A stretch of DNA of 64,000 nt from the NCBI RefSeq assembly GCF_030272615.1, contig NC_081413.1, positions 606,708,209 through 606,772,208 on the forward strand, read 5' to 3'. The translations under genes and the position numbers were made by a program. Each line of letters opens with the position of its first letter. The first letter of the stretch is position 1. The notes below the pieces were generated by a model. The model was given only the letters and a program-made list of their open reading frames with translations. It ran no database searches and was not told the DNA's origin. The DNA comes from Cryptomeria japonica (lineage: Eukaryota; Streptophyta; Pinopsida; Cupressales; Cupressaceae). Positions 1 through 10,900 of the stretch are shown here, in pieces.

Positions 1-225
1 GGTATTAATATAGATATATATGTATAGAAAGAGATAGATAGACTAGCTAGAGAGGTGAAGAAAAATATAAAAAATGATATATTGTACAAGAGATATTGAG
101 TGGATGAGAGAGAGAGAGGGGGGGGGGAGGCAAGAGTGAGTGAAAGAAGCTAACAAAGACACGTAATAGAGAGAAAGGTTTAGAATTTAAAAAGAGGGAG
201 AGATAATATGGAGAAAGATAGAGAT

Positions 226-276
<51 letters not shown>

Positions 277-1104
277 AACATGGAGTGTATGTAAATACAT
301 TAGAGAGAAGTGGAGAAATATAAAAAGAGGGAGTTGTAGATAGATATAGAGAGATAAAATAGAAAGAGGGAGAGAAGGGATATATATAGGGATAAAAAGA
401 GATAGATATAGGGATAGAAAGGATATAGAGAGTAAACATAACTTGTAAAATATAAAGGTGGTGAGAAAGAGGGAGAGGGATAAATAGAGATAGAAAGAGG
501 GTGGGAATTAGAGAGGGGGGATAGAGAGATAGAAAGATAAAGATATAAGAAGTGACATATGGAGAGATAGAGAGGGATACAGAGAGAGTGAGAGAGATGA
601 AGGAAGGGTGTATAAGATCTAGAGATAATGAGATGGGAAGGGAAAAATAGGTTGGAGTGTGTGTCAAAGAGGAGATATATAGGGATAAAAAGAGATAGAT
701 ATAGGGATAGAAAAGGATATAGATAGTAAATATAACTTGTAAAATATAAAGGGGTGAGAAAGAGGGAGATATGGAAGGACAAAAAAAGGGGGGAGGGATA
801 AATAGAGATAGAAAGAGGGTGGGAATTAGAGAGGGGTGATAGAGAGATAGAAAGATAAAGATATAAGAAGTGACATATGGAGAGGTAGAGAGGGATACAG
901 AGAGAGTGAGAAAGATGAAGGAAGAGGAGTGTATAAGATCTAGAGATAGTCGGATGGGAAAGGAGAAATAGACTGGAGTGTGTGAGAGAGAGAGTGAGAG
1001 ATATAGATATACAACTAAGGAGGTAGAAAGAGGGAATATGCATGAGTAAAAGAGATATACAGATAGATATAAAGAGGGACAAAGATATACGAATAGATAG
1101 AGAG

Positions 1105-1147
<43 letters not shown>

Positions 1148-1205
1148 GGAGAGGTAAGGAGACATAGAGATAATAATCAAATGACATTCTAACATCAACA
1201 TAACT
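1..1205. repeat. GA-rich low-complexity block
   Basis: The plus strand is almost pure purine with scattered T (GAGA, GATA and AGGG words). It includes clean (GA)n runs at about 232-270 and 1106-1143 and G runs at 119-127 and 271-276. Two long open frames exist on the minus strand, but they translate to Ser/Leu/Tyr/Pro strings, as expected from CT-rich repeats, so I do not call genes. The block ends sharply near 1205, where ordinary AT-rich sequence begins. Confidence 0.9.
378..985. repeat. Imperfect tandem duplication, about 293 bp, inside the GA-rich block
   Basis: The segment from about 388 (starting AGGGATAAAAAGAGATAG) recurs from about 681 in the same order: the ACTTGTAAAATATAAAGG word, the GGGTGGGAATTAGAGAGGGG word, the GAAGTGACATATGGAGAG word and the GTGTATAAGATCTAGAGATA word. 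The copies differ by substitutions and small indels. It shows the block grew by segmental duplication as well as by microsatellite slippage. Confidence 0.8.
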
Positions 1206-2190
1206 CCCCAAGGAGCATGAAATGAGTAATCAGAAGTTGCTATTTCTTACTCTATTGCTCTAAACATTAAATTTAGGTGCTAAGATGAAATTTATTTTGT
1301 TATATAGAATAAAATTCAAATATAATTATTTTATTACAATAATTTCAACTTTAGCTTAATAAAACAATGAAGCCTTGAAAAAAAAGTGAAAGATGAGAAT
1401 TAATAATAAAAAGTAGAATATATAATAAATGAAGAAAATAGTAAACAACATTTTTATCAAAAAAAAATAGAAATAAAAGAAAGATTTTAATATGAGATAT
1501 AATTATTCTATCATAATTAAAATTCTAATAAAACAAATAATTATAGATTAAATTAATTATACTAATTTTCTATTATTGTGAAAAGATATATAATTAAAAT
1601 AATTTAAAACTCACTTATAAAAAAAAAACAAAAAATTAGAATTAAATAAAGTTGGTTCTTTCTTTTTAAATATTTATAATTATTCTATCATAATTAAAAT
1701 TCTAATAAAACAAATAATTATAGATTAAATTAATTATACTAATTTTCTATTATTGTGAAAAGATAAATAATTTTAAACTCGCGTAAAAAAAAAAAGGAAA
1801 AATTAGAATTAAATAAAGTTGGTTCTTTCTTTTTAAATATTTTTTCTTTTATTTTTTAAGAAAACTGAAAGATAGAATATTAAAAAAAAAATATAATATT
1901 AAGAGAGAGTTTTTGACTAGAAGTAGATAACAATAAAACAGAGAATTTTTTTTATGCATATTCTTTTTCAAATAAATAATATTAAAATGTATATTTTTAT
2001 GCCGAACACATTCTATATGAAATGAACCCCCTAATTATTTCTATCTATAAAAAATATATTTTTTCTTAAAAACATAATCGTAATTTCATTTAAAAATTTA
2101 TATAATTATAATTGTAATAATACAATTAAAATCTAAAGAACAATAAAACAAAGTAAAAATCTCCTAAGTCCATGCTCTACGAAAATGTAG
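1206..2190. repeat. AT-rich spacer with 177-bp tandem duplication (1498-1674 / 1675-1848)
   Basis: No coding signal. The spacer is strongly AT-rich with many A and T runs. TATAATTATTCTATCATAAT starts at 1498 and again at 1675. The two 177-bp units are nearly identical until their last third, where a few indels near the A-run separate them. Low divergence suggests a recent local duplication. Confidence 0.85.
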
Positions 2191-2346
2191 CAAAAAAACC
2201 GAGCGAATTTCCCATCACAATCTTTGTTGCGGAAAGTACCAAACTTGGCCCAATAGAAGTGGTTTTTCGAGCGAACCAAATATGCGTTCAAGGTTTGCAA
2301 TCTGGGGATTAGGGCTCCCCTGCCTCAAGAGAAGTCAGATTACCAA

Positions 2347-3855
2347 GTGGTGAAACCTAGGTGGTCACGCAGGGCAGCTATGAAAAACTCTCCGAGGTTT
2401 GTGAATGGCAATGACCGATGCCATGGAAATACTAAGTCGGCCATCTCCAATAGGTTTTATCAATTGCAGAATCTTGAGGAAGGTTTCATAAAACCAGCTC
2501 CCCGTATTAGCTCACACTCCAATAATGTTAGAAGAAGAAATAATAATCACAAAAGACTGACAGATATCCAACCTAGGGCTCTTGAGGGCAAGGGCAAGAT
2601 AGTTGCGACGCCTCCTAAACCCTCAGTGGTCGAGCCGGTTATAAATAAGAACCCTAATTCAGATGTAGCAAATATTTTAGAGATTAATGATAACTTGGTA
2701 AAGAGGATTCAACAGTCCTGTAAAGCTTTTGGGGTTTTCGCTAGATGGCAGGGACTTGGAATTCCACCAAAGGTTATTACAGACTAGTTTATGTCTTCCT
2801 TCACATGGATAGTATGTATAGCTATCATGACTGAAGTTCAAGACATACGGAAGAATTCTTAACAAGTAAATCTCCAACTTTCAAAGGTTTTGATTTTAGC
2901 TTTTTAGACTGGCATTCGGATTTTAACCCTAACAATTTGAAATCTTTTAAGATAGATACACCAAATTTAATCCCTAACTTACCAGTAGAATTAATTGACA
3001 TCGAAATTATTAGGAAAATAGGTAAGAGCAGAATTAATTGACATCGAAATTATTAAGAAAATAGGTAATCATTTGGGTAAATTTGTAGAGCTTAGTGATG
3101 AGAATAGGAAATACTCGAACTGTATAATGATAATTAACATGCATATTAGTGTTAAAACTTTAAAACCTATTGAAATTAAATCAAAGATGTCGTCTTTCCT
3201 TATCTATCCCGAATTCTACAAAGGAGTTCTGGACTTGGACCCTGCTCCCGCACTGACCCCAGAATTCCCCTCTTCTCGATCTAGATCTAGCAAGATTCCT
3301 GGGGTAGACATTAGTTTCAATTTGGAGCAAAGAGGGTTTGTGATTAACGAAGTTTCTTTGCTACCTAGGCAACCTGAGGAGATAGGAGAGGGGGAATTTA
3401 TAGCTGACCAGATAGCAAACCAGAGCAAGGCTGATCAACTGATCCCCTCCTCTCCTTGCCCCCTTGAGGAATCTTTGTTGGAAAAGCCAAGTATGCATGC
3501 CAATCCAGTGACACCTTGTGTCAAGAAGGGTGACCCTTCTCCGGCTTTTAAAGATGGGATGGGTAGGGAGATGGAAGCTCTTCCTCTTTCCTCGGATCAA
3601 GCTACAAGATTGGATGATCGAAGCAACTTTAATGGTTCTCCCCATCTGAAGGAAGGGGAGAATATTGAGGAAAAGGTTGATCAAGAGGAGGATCTGGCCC
3701 CCAAAGAGGAAGAGGTTAACAACATTATTAACTATCTATGTGACTCAGTTACTGAGGAAATCATGGACAAATTATTGGATGAAATAATAGATAAGGAAGA
3801 ACTTGATCTTCAAAAAAAATTGCTTAGTAAGGTAATTTTGGCCCTTCCCCTATAA
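2347..3855 (+). pseudogene. LINE ORF1 (gag-like, DUF4283-type) remnant
   Basis: The first open stretch (2347-2787, 146 codons) is basic and unrecognised and ends in a stop. After about 100 bp of shifted frame the sequence reads through a region with the words TPNLIPNLPVELIDIEIIRK and GNHLGKFVELSDENRKYSN. This resembles the DUF4283 domain of plant LINE ORF1, where a P-I-W-x-R-L-P-x-L-P-like strand is followed by an IGxxLG(K/R)(F/Y)V motif. The second open stretch (3073-3855, 260 codons) continues into an acidic, proline-rich tail. A 43-bp tandem duplication (2987-3029 / 3030-3072) inside the DUF4283-like part shifts the frame. The domain assignment is by eye only. Confidence 0.6.
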
Positions 3856-4543
3856 ACGTTTCTCTAAAACTCTAGCTAATAGGCTTCAGAAACTCCTTCC
3901 CCTGTTGATTAGTGAGGAACCGACAAGTTTTGTTCTTGGAAGATCTATTTATGATGGGGTTATTATAGCTCAGGAGGCTATCCACTCTGTCCAGAAGAAT
4001 GGCAATCCCGATATGCTCTTAAAGCTTGACATTAGGAAAGCATATGACAAGGTGAATTGGAGATTTCTATGTAGATGCTTAGAAGCTTTTGAATTCCCCC
4101 CTATTTGGATTAATTTAATTTTTGAATGTACCTCTACCCCTAAATTCTCAATACTGGTTAATGGTACTCCAGAAGGCTTTTTTAGCTCCTCTAGGGGTTT
4201 GAGGCAAGGAGATTCTCTATCCCCTTTTCTTTTCATCATTATGGTTGAATCCTTGGGGAGATCGATTTCTAGGGCCAGGGAGAATAGTCAAGTGTCGAGA
4301 ATTAGAATCACTAGCAACCTTGACCCTATAACGCATCAGAAATATGTGGATGACACTATGCTATATGGGCTTAGCAATCTATGTGAGGCTCAAGCTTTTA
4401 AGCAATTCTTGGACTCTTACTCATTGGCTTCAAATCAGGAAATCAATACCGCTAAATCAAAAGCCTTCTTTTTTAACAATAAGTTGAGTATACAAAAAGA
4501 CACGTGGCATTTTGAATTTCAATCTACGAAGCCTTCCCTGTAA
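3839..4543 (+). pseudogene. LINE reverse transcriptase core (partial)
   Basis: The open frame can be followed from about 3839 (KRFSKTLANRLQKLLPLL) through 4543. RT motifs appear in order: FVLGRSIYDGV; KLDIRKAYDKVNW with the first catalytic Asp; SSRGLRQGDSLSPFLF; and KYVDDTMLYG, the YxDD box, here YVDD where plant LINEs usually have FADD or YADD. All three catalytic aspartates are therefore present. The fragment lacks the upstream FRPISLC-type motif and the endonuclease, and it ends in a stop. RT of this family copies LINE RNA at the nicked target, but this copy cannot make a full protein. Confidence 0.85.
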
Positions 4544-4915
4544 GTATCTAGGCTTGCCCTTGGATAAGGACTTTGGGTCATCTAATATGTGGGGATGGAG
4601 CAATAGAAAAGATTAAAAGTAGGGTAGCAACCTAGAAGGGTAAGTGGCTATCCTCTGCAACCAAAACTACTCTGGTTAAATCCGTTCTGGATGTTATGCC
4701 TATCTACCAGCTTTCATGTTTCAACCTGCCCCAATCCAAAAAGGAAATACTAAAACAGACATCTAAAATCTTTCTTTTGGCAAGGGGCAGAAGAGAAGAA
4801 ACGGATCTCCCTAATGGCTTGGGACAAGATTTGCATGCCTAAGTGGCAAGGGGTATTGGGATTAAGGACACTAAGGTCCAGAGCAAGGCGTTAGGGGCCA
4901 AATTAGTCATAGCCC
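4544..4915 (+). pseudogene. LINE region distal to RT, frameshifted
   Basis: After the stop at 4543 the plant-LINE sequence continues in broken frames. CKYLGLPLDKDFGSSNMW corresponds to the usual YLGLPLG motif, followed by RVAT.KGKWLSSATKTTLVKS and VLDVMPIYQLSCFNLPQS. At least two frameshifts and a stop separate the words. No zinc-binding (zf-RVT) or RNase H part follows. Confidence 0.7.
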
Positions 4916-5404
4916 AGAACGGATCGGATTTCACAAAGGCCCTTATATGACAAAGAGATATCATTCTAGAGATATGACTGTACGTTAGGAAATAGGAAAT
5001 CATCAAAGCAATATATAAAAGGACATATTATTCATTATTAGCTCAATCTCAAACACACATTGCAATGATCTAATCCTAAGCACACTCAATAGAGACATGA
5101 AAACAAAGCATTCAAAAGCAAATATTCATGCAAACCAGATGACGATTTGGATGCTTCTTCCATGCGGCTCCATTGTTCTTCTTTCTTCTCCCAATAGGTT
5201 TGTTGTGGATCTCACCTTCAAGTGCATATACCTAATTATGAAAGCAAGATTGATATTCAAGAATACTCGAAGCATAAGTTCAATAATCTGATCAGGGATT
5301 AGCCTTGATTGAAAATCATCCAATTTATAGAAGAATTGGATAAATGAACAAATTAGCATGATAGTGATTCGAATGGAAATTCAAATCAAGAATAGCAAAA
5401 TTAT

Positions 5405-5560
5405 GACATATCTATGACAAATTGCTATGCAAGGCTTATGACAATTCTATGATTAATTTCTATGTCAAGAATTTATGACAATTTATGACAAATTCTATGA
5501 CAAATTTCTATGTCAAGAATTTATGACAATTTATGACAAATTTCTATGTCATTTCCATAA
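5405..5560. repeat. Short tandem repeats, 48-bp period
   Basis: TTCTATGTCAAGAATTTATG begins at 5458 and again at 5506. The surrounding sequence is built from TATGACAA and TTTATGACAA words, so the 48-bp unit is itself made of smaller repeats. Confidence 0.75.
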
Positions 5561-5929
5561 ATTTAGGAGAGAAATAGGAGGAAATTGAATTTAAGAATTA
5601 AGAAATTAGAAAAATAGGGAAAAGAGGAATTAAGAAATTAGAAATTAAGTAAATTAATTAATAATCTTTCATTTATTAATTAATTCACAAAAGAGGAATA
5701 ATTAGCCAATTAAATGAATATTTAATTGTGATGAGAATACTTAGGATAAATAAGTAATTTATTAATCCTAAAGGAAGAAAATGATAAGCAAGGTTAAATG
5801 ACTAAATCATGAAACCCTAGAAGGCGAATTAGGTCTTGATGAAAGATAATTGACTTGATCATGATTTGATTTTGGATTGATAAATGACCAATGTGATAAA
5901 TGATTTGACTGATAAATGCGCCAATTGAC

Positions 5930-6305
5930 GAGGAACAATGACAATTGATCCAAATTGACACAATTGAGACAGATAACAATCAATTACAAATCGGTCACAA
6001 AATGACAAGATTGACAAAAAAAGACAAGAATCGATGACAAATAGATCACAAAACGACAGGATTGAAAATGACCACGATTGATGATAAATCGATCGCCAAT
6101 GACAAGATCGAACATGACAACGATCGATGACAAATCGATCGTAAAACGACAAGATTGATAAACCGATCGCCAGATGATAAGATTGAAAAGAGGACAAAAC
6201 CCTAATTAGGATTGACGATGTCCAAAATGATAAGATTGAAAAGAGAGCAACGATTGATGACAAATCGATCGCAAGATTGACAGGAGGATAAAACCCTAAT
6301 TAGGA
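5930..6305. repeat. Degenerate array of GATTGA / ATCGATCGC / GACAAGATTGA words
   Basis: Units of roughly 35-50 bp containing GATGACAAATCGATCG and AAAACGACAAGATTGA recur with drift, and the block AAAACCCTAATTAGGATTGA occurs twice (6198 and 6291 areas). The 134-codon minus-strand open frame across it is repetitive and is not called as a gene. Confidence 0.7.
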
Positions 6306-6596
6306 TTGATGATGTCCAAAATGATGACAAATTAGCACGCACATTGATGCAACGGGATAAAATCGATCAAAATCATGACTAGATAGTGTTGTCGACAAGA
6401 CCAAATTTGAGGACGAGATGACTGAAGAATGCAAAAGAATGACTCGATGCTCGCAAATGATAAAGATCAAGTGCGAATCATAGGAGAAATGTTAATTCAA
6501 CACAAAAACCTAAAATGAGGCAATGCACAAATGTTAAAGTATGACCTCGCAAGCGTTTGACCATTTTTAGGTGTCTACAATGACAAAGAGATATCA

Positions 6597-7910
6597 ATAG
6601 TCGAAAATCATATGGACGACTATAAAATTTGTTCGACACTTGTTTTTCTTTATTGCATATTTTAGTGAGATGATAATAAGATCATTTGCACGCATTTGTC
6701 AAATAAGGAATTTTGTGTATTTTAATGCTACCTCTATAGAAACTAATAAAGATTGAAACTAATAATATTAATCTTTTTTAATTTTTTTAATTTGATATGA
6801 TGCATAAATGAGATGATCAAATTATAAGTACATTCCCACTCTATTTGCGAAGTTCGTGTTGTAAGCATCTAGATGGTGCTAAGTTTAAATCTTTAAAAAA
6901 AAAACAATTTAAAAAAACATTTCAATTTTCCACTTATTCAATAGATATAGCAGGCTCACAAGAATTAGTAATACATTTTTAAAAAAATTAAAGAGATCTT
7001 TTTTTAAAATAATTAATTGAAGTTACAAAAAGTACTAATTAGCTTGTTTTGTGAAATTACTATATTACATTCCTGATATACCATGCATTTGTTTTCTACT
7101 ATTGGTATACTTTGCCTCCTTCCATGATGCCTAGGGGTCCCTTACATTTGATGCAACCTCTGAATTCGAAGCCCTAAATTGCCATGAACTAATTGACCAG
7201 GTCAAATACATTCTATAAACCAGGCACTAAAAAACAAATCAAATCAAGAAAACTGGACAGGTCGAAACAAAGACTAGTAAACAGAAAATTATAAAGAGAA
7301 AATATGCCTTCAATTAATCTATGCCCTATGTACCAAGGATTAAGTCACTTCCTCTCCTTAAGTCACTTCCTTTTTAGGGGATATATCCATAAATGACCTC
7401 GGAAAAGATGCAAATTATAGATTACCACACTTTCTTCAAAAAAAAAAATACTAAAATGATGCCACAATTGACACTAACGAACCATTATAGATTAAACTCA
7501 CTTTTACTTAAAAACCTAGACGTTGACATATAAAAACCAGCACAGCTATGTCATAACCTGCAATATCGTTTTATTTCAGATGGAAGGTTTAGCATGGCGA
7601 ATGTTTTGGTAATTACATAGACGGACTATCACATGCAATTTTGGACTCTATGCTGCTAAAAACTACAGGAAAATCATTCCTGAATGGTTTTACCAGACAA
7701 ATCTGCAATTCCTTAGGAGCCCAATCATTCCCGGAGGGTTTTACTGTCAGAAGAAACGGAATGCAATAGAAATGCAGGCATCAAAAAGCTGCAATTCCCT
7801 AGGGCCTCAGACAAGATTAATGGGTAAGGGCCCTTTCTGTGCTCATCTAATCAAAACATAAATTTTATCCCTAAGTAGTGAGAGATAAATGGCCACACCA
7901 TGGTGCCATT
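6597..7910. other. No gene or recognisable element seen
   Basis: AT-rich in the first half and more mixed from about 7100. I find no open frame with recognisable motifs, no RNA gene, and no LTR or poly-A signature. Confidence 0.6.
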
Positions 7911-8515
7911 AAGTATACAAGAAATAATTTCTTTGGGGTCGGTGATGTTCTTTTTTTCATTTCAGGAAGGGGTGCAGACTATCAACCTCATCGAAGGTTT
8001 GGCTATTCTCCGGGCTTTTGAGAAGGCTCATGCAATGGGGTTTTGGCTATTCTCCAGGCTTTTGAGAAGGCTAATGCGATGAGGTGGAGGAGGGTTATTT
8101 GTGAGTCTGATTTGGTTGATTTGCTTATTAAAGGGAAAGTGGAGGGGGTCAGTTTGCAGCTGGCAGTGGTGGTGCAACAGATTTTGCAGATTAGTTCTAT
8201 GATGGATCAGGCAACTTTTGTTCATATCCCAAGGAAGTGGAATAGGGCTGCAGACTGTCAGCGAAATGGGCTCCTGAGCGGTCAGATGGTGGTCAATTCG
8301 AGGACTGGGAGTTGGTTCCCGTGGAGCTTCGAAATGAGTTAGAGAGAATTCTTGCTGATGATAGGGATGGTTGTGGAGAAGGATGATTTTGCTTGTTCTG
8401 TGTTTGTATCTGTTGCTTTCTGGGACCTTGGTCCTGTGTTCCTATGTAATGTTGTTTTCTTAACTTCGAAAAAGTTTTTACACCTTTTCCGAAAAAAAAA
8501 AGTATACAAGAAATA
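7911..8515 (+). mobile_element. 5'-truncated LINE with 16-bp target-site duplication and poly-A tail
   Basis: AAGTATACAAGAAATA lies at 7911-7926 and again at 8500-8515. Between them is a 573-bp insert ending in an A-run (8492-8500) that abuts the second copy. This is the expected product of target-primed reverse transcription with severe 5' truncation. The insert carries only the C-terminal RNase H region and 3' untranslated part of a plant LINE. It is the cleanest insertion boundary in the window. Confidence 0.88.
7950..8345 (+). pseudogene. LINE RNase H domain remnant
   Basis: The translated words INLIEGLAILRAFEKA, RWRRVICESDLVDLLIKGKV, VQQILQISSMMDQATFVHIP and KWNRAADC match the order of the C-terminal RNase H-like (RVT_3) domain of plant LINEs: (N)EAEL-like helix, ESD strand, then F-x-H-I-P-R-x-x-N-x-x-AD. 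A 44-bp tandem duplication (first unit from about 8001, second from 8045) splits the domain between two frames because 44 is not a multiple of three. Confidence 0.75.
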
Positions 8516-8579
8516 GGCACAGATACTCTACCATGCATAATAGGTTGAAGCCACTTAATCCATTGAATCATTTACCTAG

Positions 8580-10420
8580 AAAACTACATTGTCACTTTGA
8601 TAGTGATGACCAGTGAAATTAGTAAGGGTTCTTGCCAAGAGAGACATATCAAATGGTTAGCCCATATAAGTTCCCCGAGGTTCTTTACTTGGCCAGCCAC
8701 TCTTCCGGGTAAGAAAAAGAGTGCATTATTGAGTAGTGTAAATGTGAGGGTTCAATCTAAAGCACATTTAGGATTGACCATCTCTGAAACGTCAGAACCA
8801 GCACGGATGAAAACTGGGCCTTCAAATAGTGGGCTAGAGTTATTCACAACCTTCCAGATATAACAGGGAAGCTGTTAATATAATTATAAATTCAATTCTA
8901 GCAGAATTGAGCATATAGCATTGCCAGTAGACTCCTTTCAACAATGGATTGATAACAGATCAAGATATACCACTCAATAGATAAAATATAACAAGTTATC
9001 TAGTTACACATCTCTTTTCCTAGGCAATGACAACTTCAAGAATGTGAATCTAAGGTATCTGTAACATGCTAAAATTATCACACCATATGGTTTATGAACT
9101 CGATAAAGAATAAATAAGATACATTAAGTCCTACTGTGCCCAGCTTTAATGCCAAGCACATTTGCAGGTCAAAAGTATTGACTGCAAACTAGTTCAAAGA
9201 ACTAACAAAGCACCTACCTACTTATGCTTGCAACACAGTTTTTTGTTAAAAGTCACAGGTTTATACCAGACAGGTTACAGAATCATATAGTGTTGCCATC
9301 TTACTGCAAGAAAGCGTGTGTTGAGATTAAGCACATCCATCATATTAGTTGCTACTTCCGATTTATATATTACCCTATTTATTTAGTTAGCTATCGGTTG
9401 TCAATGTGACTTAAGCATTTTAGAGATTATTGAACCCTTGTCATAAATAAATTCTAGGCTCGTCATAAACAAGGTCAATCTGGTGCATACCACATTTTAT
9501 GACCCTAGAAACAGTGTTGCTAGATGCCTCCATAGAACTATCGCTTGGTAGGTGGGCGAGCGGAGGATGGGGGGCACCCCCTCGAGAAGGGAGAGTGGCA
9601 TTGGGTGTTTCCTCGATTATCACACCATATGGTTTATGAACTGGATAAAGAATAAATAAGATACATTAAGACCTACTGTGCCCAGCTTTAATGCCAAGCA
9701 CATTTGCAGGTCAAAAGTATTGACTGCAAACTAGTTCAAAGAACTAACAAAGCACCTACTTATGCTTGCTACACAGTTTTTTGTTAAAACTCGCAGGTTT
9801 ATACCAGACAGGTTAAAAGTCATATAATGTTGCCATCTGACTGAAAGAAAGCGTGTGTTGAGATTAAGCACATCCATCATATTAGTAAGCACATCCATCA
9901 TATTAGTTGCTACTTCCGATTTATATATTACCCTATTTATTTAGTTAGCTATCGGTTGTCAATGTGACTTGGCATTTTAGAGATTATTGAACCCTTGTCA
10001 TAAATAAATTCTAGGCTCGTCATAAACAAGGTCAATCTGGTGCATACCACATTTTATAACCCTAGAAACAGTGTTGCTAGATGCCTCCATAGAACTATTG
10101 CTTGGTAGGTGGGCGAGCGGAGGATGGGGGCACCCCCTCAAGAAGGGAGAGTGTCATTGGGTGTTTCCTCAATTAGAATTGGCTGGATTAGCAACGTCCA
10201 AAATGGGTTTCTAGTCGACCTGGTTGGGCAACACTTTCAATCAATACTTCTGTTCTATGCAGTGAATAGAGCTGCAAAGACTGCAGAAGCAGTCAATCTA
10301 CCATTCACCTAATAAGACAATTTCAAAAACAGAGAAAAGGAGGAAGTTACAGCTCCAGTTACTATAAAACATAAAATTGGATTTAATCTACGGCCACCAT
10401 TAATAATAAACTTGGATTAA
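8580..10420. repeat. Old duplicated unit, copy A
   Basis: Sequence of this unit reappears, diverged, as 10430-10900 (matching 8580-9110) followed, after an interruption, by 19757-20330 (matching about 9100-10400). Shared landmarks are the ATTCACAACCTT word, GCACATTTGCAGGTCAAAAG, ATTGAACCCTTGTCATAAAT, and the tail GCAGTCAATCTACC with AATTT(C/T)AAAAACAGA. I do not recognise the family; no coding motif is evident. Confidence 0.7.
9074..10173. repeat. Tandem duplication, 542-bp period, inside copy A
   Basis: The word ATTATCACACCATATGG begins at 9074 and at 9616. The two units stay collinear and nearly identical to GGTGTTTCCTC(G/A)ATT at about 9615 and 10173. The second unit has an extra 20-bp internal repeat near 9866-9905 (AGCACATCCATCATATTAGT twice). 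The low divergence shows this event is much younger than the A/B duplication. Confidence 0.9.
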
Positions 10421-10429
10421 ATATTCGAT

Positions 10430-10900
10430 CCTAGTAATGCTACCTTCTGCATCCTCTTTACTAGTGATAAGACGAGTGCCTTGCCGAGCAGTTTACATAT
10501 GAAGGTTAAATCTATAAACAAATGTAGTATTGACCATCCTTCAAAGACAGTGTAGCCAGTACAGTTGAAAACTTGACATTGAATTAGTGTACTAAAGTTA
10601 ATTCACAACCTTGCGGATATGACATAAAAGCTGTAGATCGATCAAAGCTGTGTATCGAATTAAATTCCATTTCAATAGAGCTGTGTATAGCATTTCTCTC
10701 CAACCATAGATTGGAAAAATATCAAGACGTACAACTCTCAATAGGTAAAATGTAACAAGTCATCTAGTAACATATCTCTTCCTCGGGGATAATAACTATA
10801 TTGCATTACCAGTTTCAACAATGTTAATCTAATAATCTGGCAGACACTATTATTACCAGACAAACTCAATAGATTATGAACTGGACAAGAACATATAACA
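10430..10900. repeat. Old duplicated unit, copy B, left part
   Basis: Diverged match to 8580-9110: ATTGACCATC, ATTCACAACCTTGCGGATAT, and the AATAGGTAAAATGTAACAAG stretch that is AATAGATAAAATATAACAAG in copy A. It stops near 10900, where unrelated, more GC-rich sequence begins. The continuation of the unit is found at 19757. Confidence 0.65.

Larger units (their letters stand above)
2200..4950 (+). mobile_element. Degenerate L1-type LINE, internally deleted
   Basis: Three consecutive plus-strand remnants have plant LINE character: an ORF1-like region, the reverse transcriptase (RT) core, and the region distal to the RT. The order is right for a plant L1 element, but the apurinic-endonuclease domain and the N-terminal part of the RT are missing. 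The ORF1-like frame runs directly into RT sequence near 3840. Frameshifts and stops are present throughout, so it is a dead copy. I see no convincing 5' end, poly-A tail or target-site duplication. The 3' end appears to be cut off near 4950, where an LTR-like block begins. Confidence 0.75.
4947..6596 (-). mobile_element. LTR-like block (TGTAGACACC family) flanked by a 17-bp direct repeat
   Basis: ATGACAAAGAGATATCA occurs at 4947-4963 and again at 6580-6596 with no mismatch. Read on the minus strand, the block starts TGTAGACACCTAAAAATGG next to the right-hand repeat, a typical LTR start. It runs through AT-rich sequence, a TATA-like CTATAAATTGG (plus 5323-5333) and a transcribed-region-like stretch, and ends at the left-hand repeat. 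No coding motifs are seen. It could be a solo LTR whose own end repeats the word, or an insertion with an unusually long target-site duplication. A related block in the opposite orientation lies near 41.8-42.6 kb. Confidence 0.5.

Noticed and set aside
47-1211. Two minus-strand open frames of 384 and 303 codons
   Set aside because: They translate CT-rich simple sequence into Ser/Leu/Tyr/Pro strings, overlap each other in different frames, and show no domain.
5859-6263. 134-codon minus-strand open frame
   Set aside because: It lies in a degenerate repeat array and its translation is repetitive (ILSFxDRFVID-like words).
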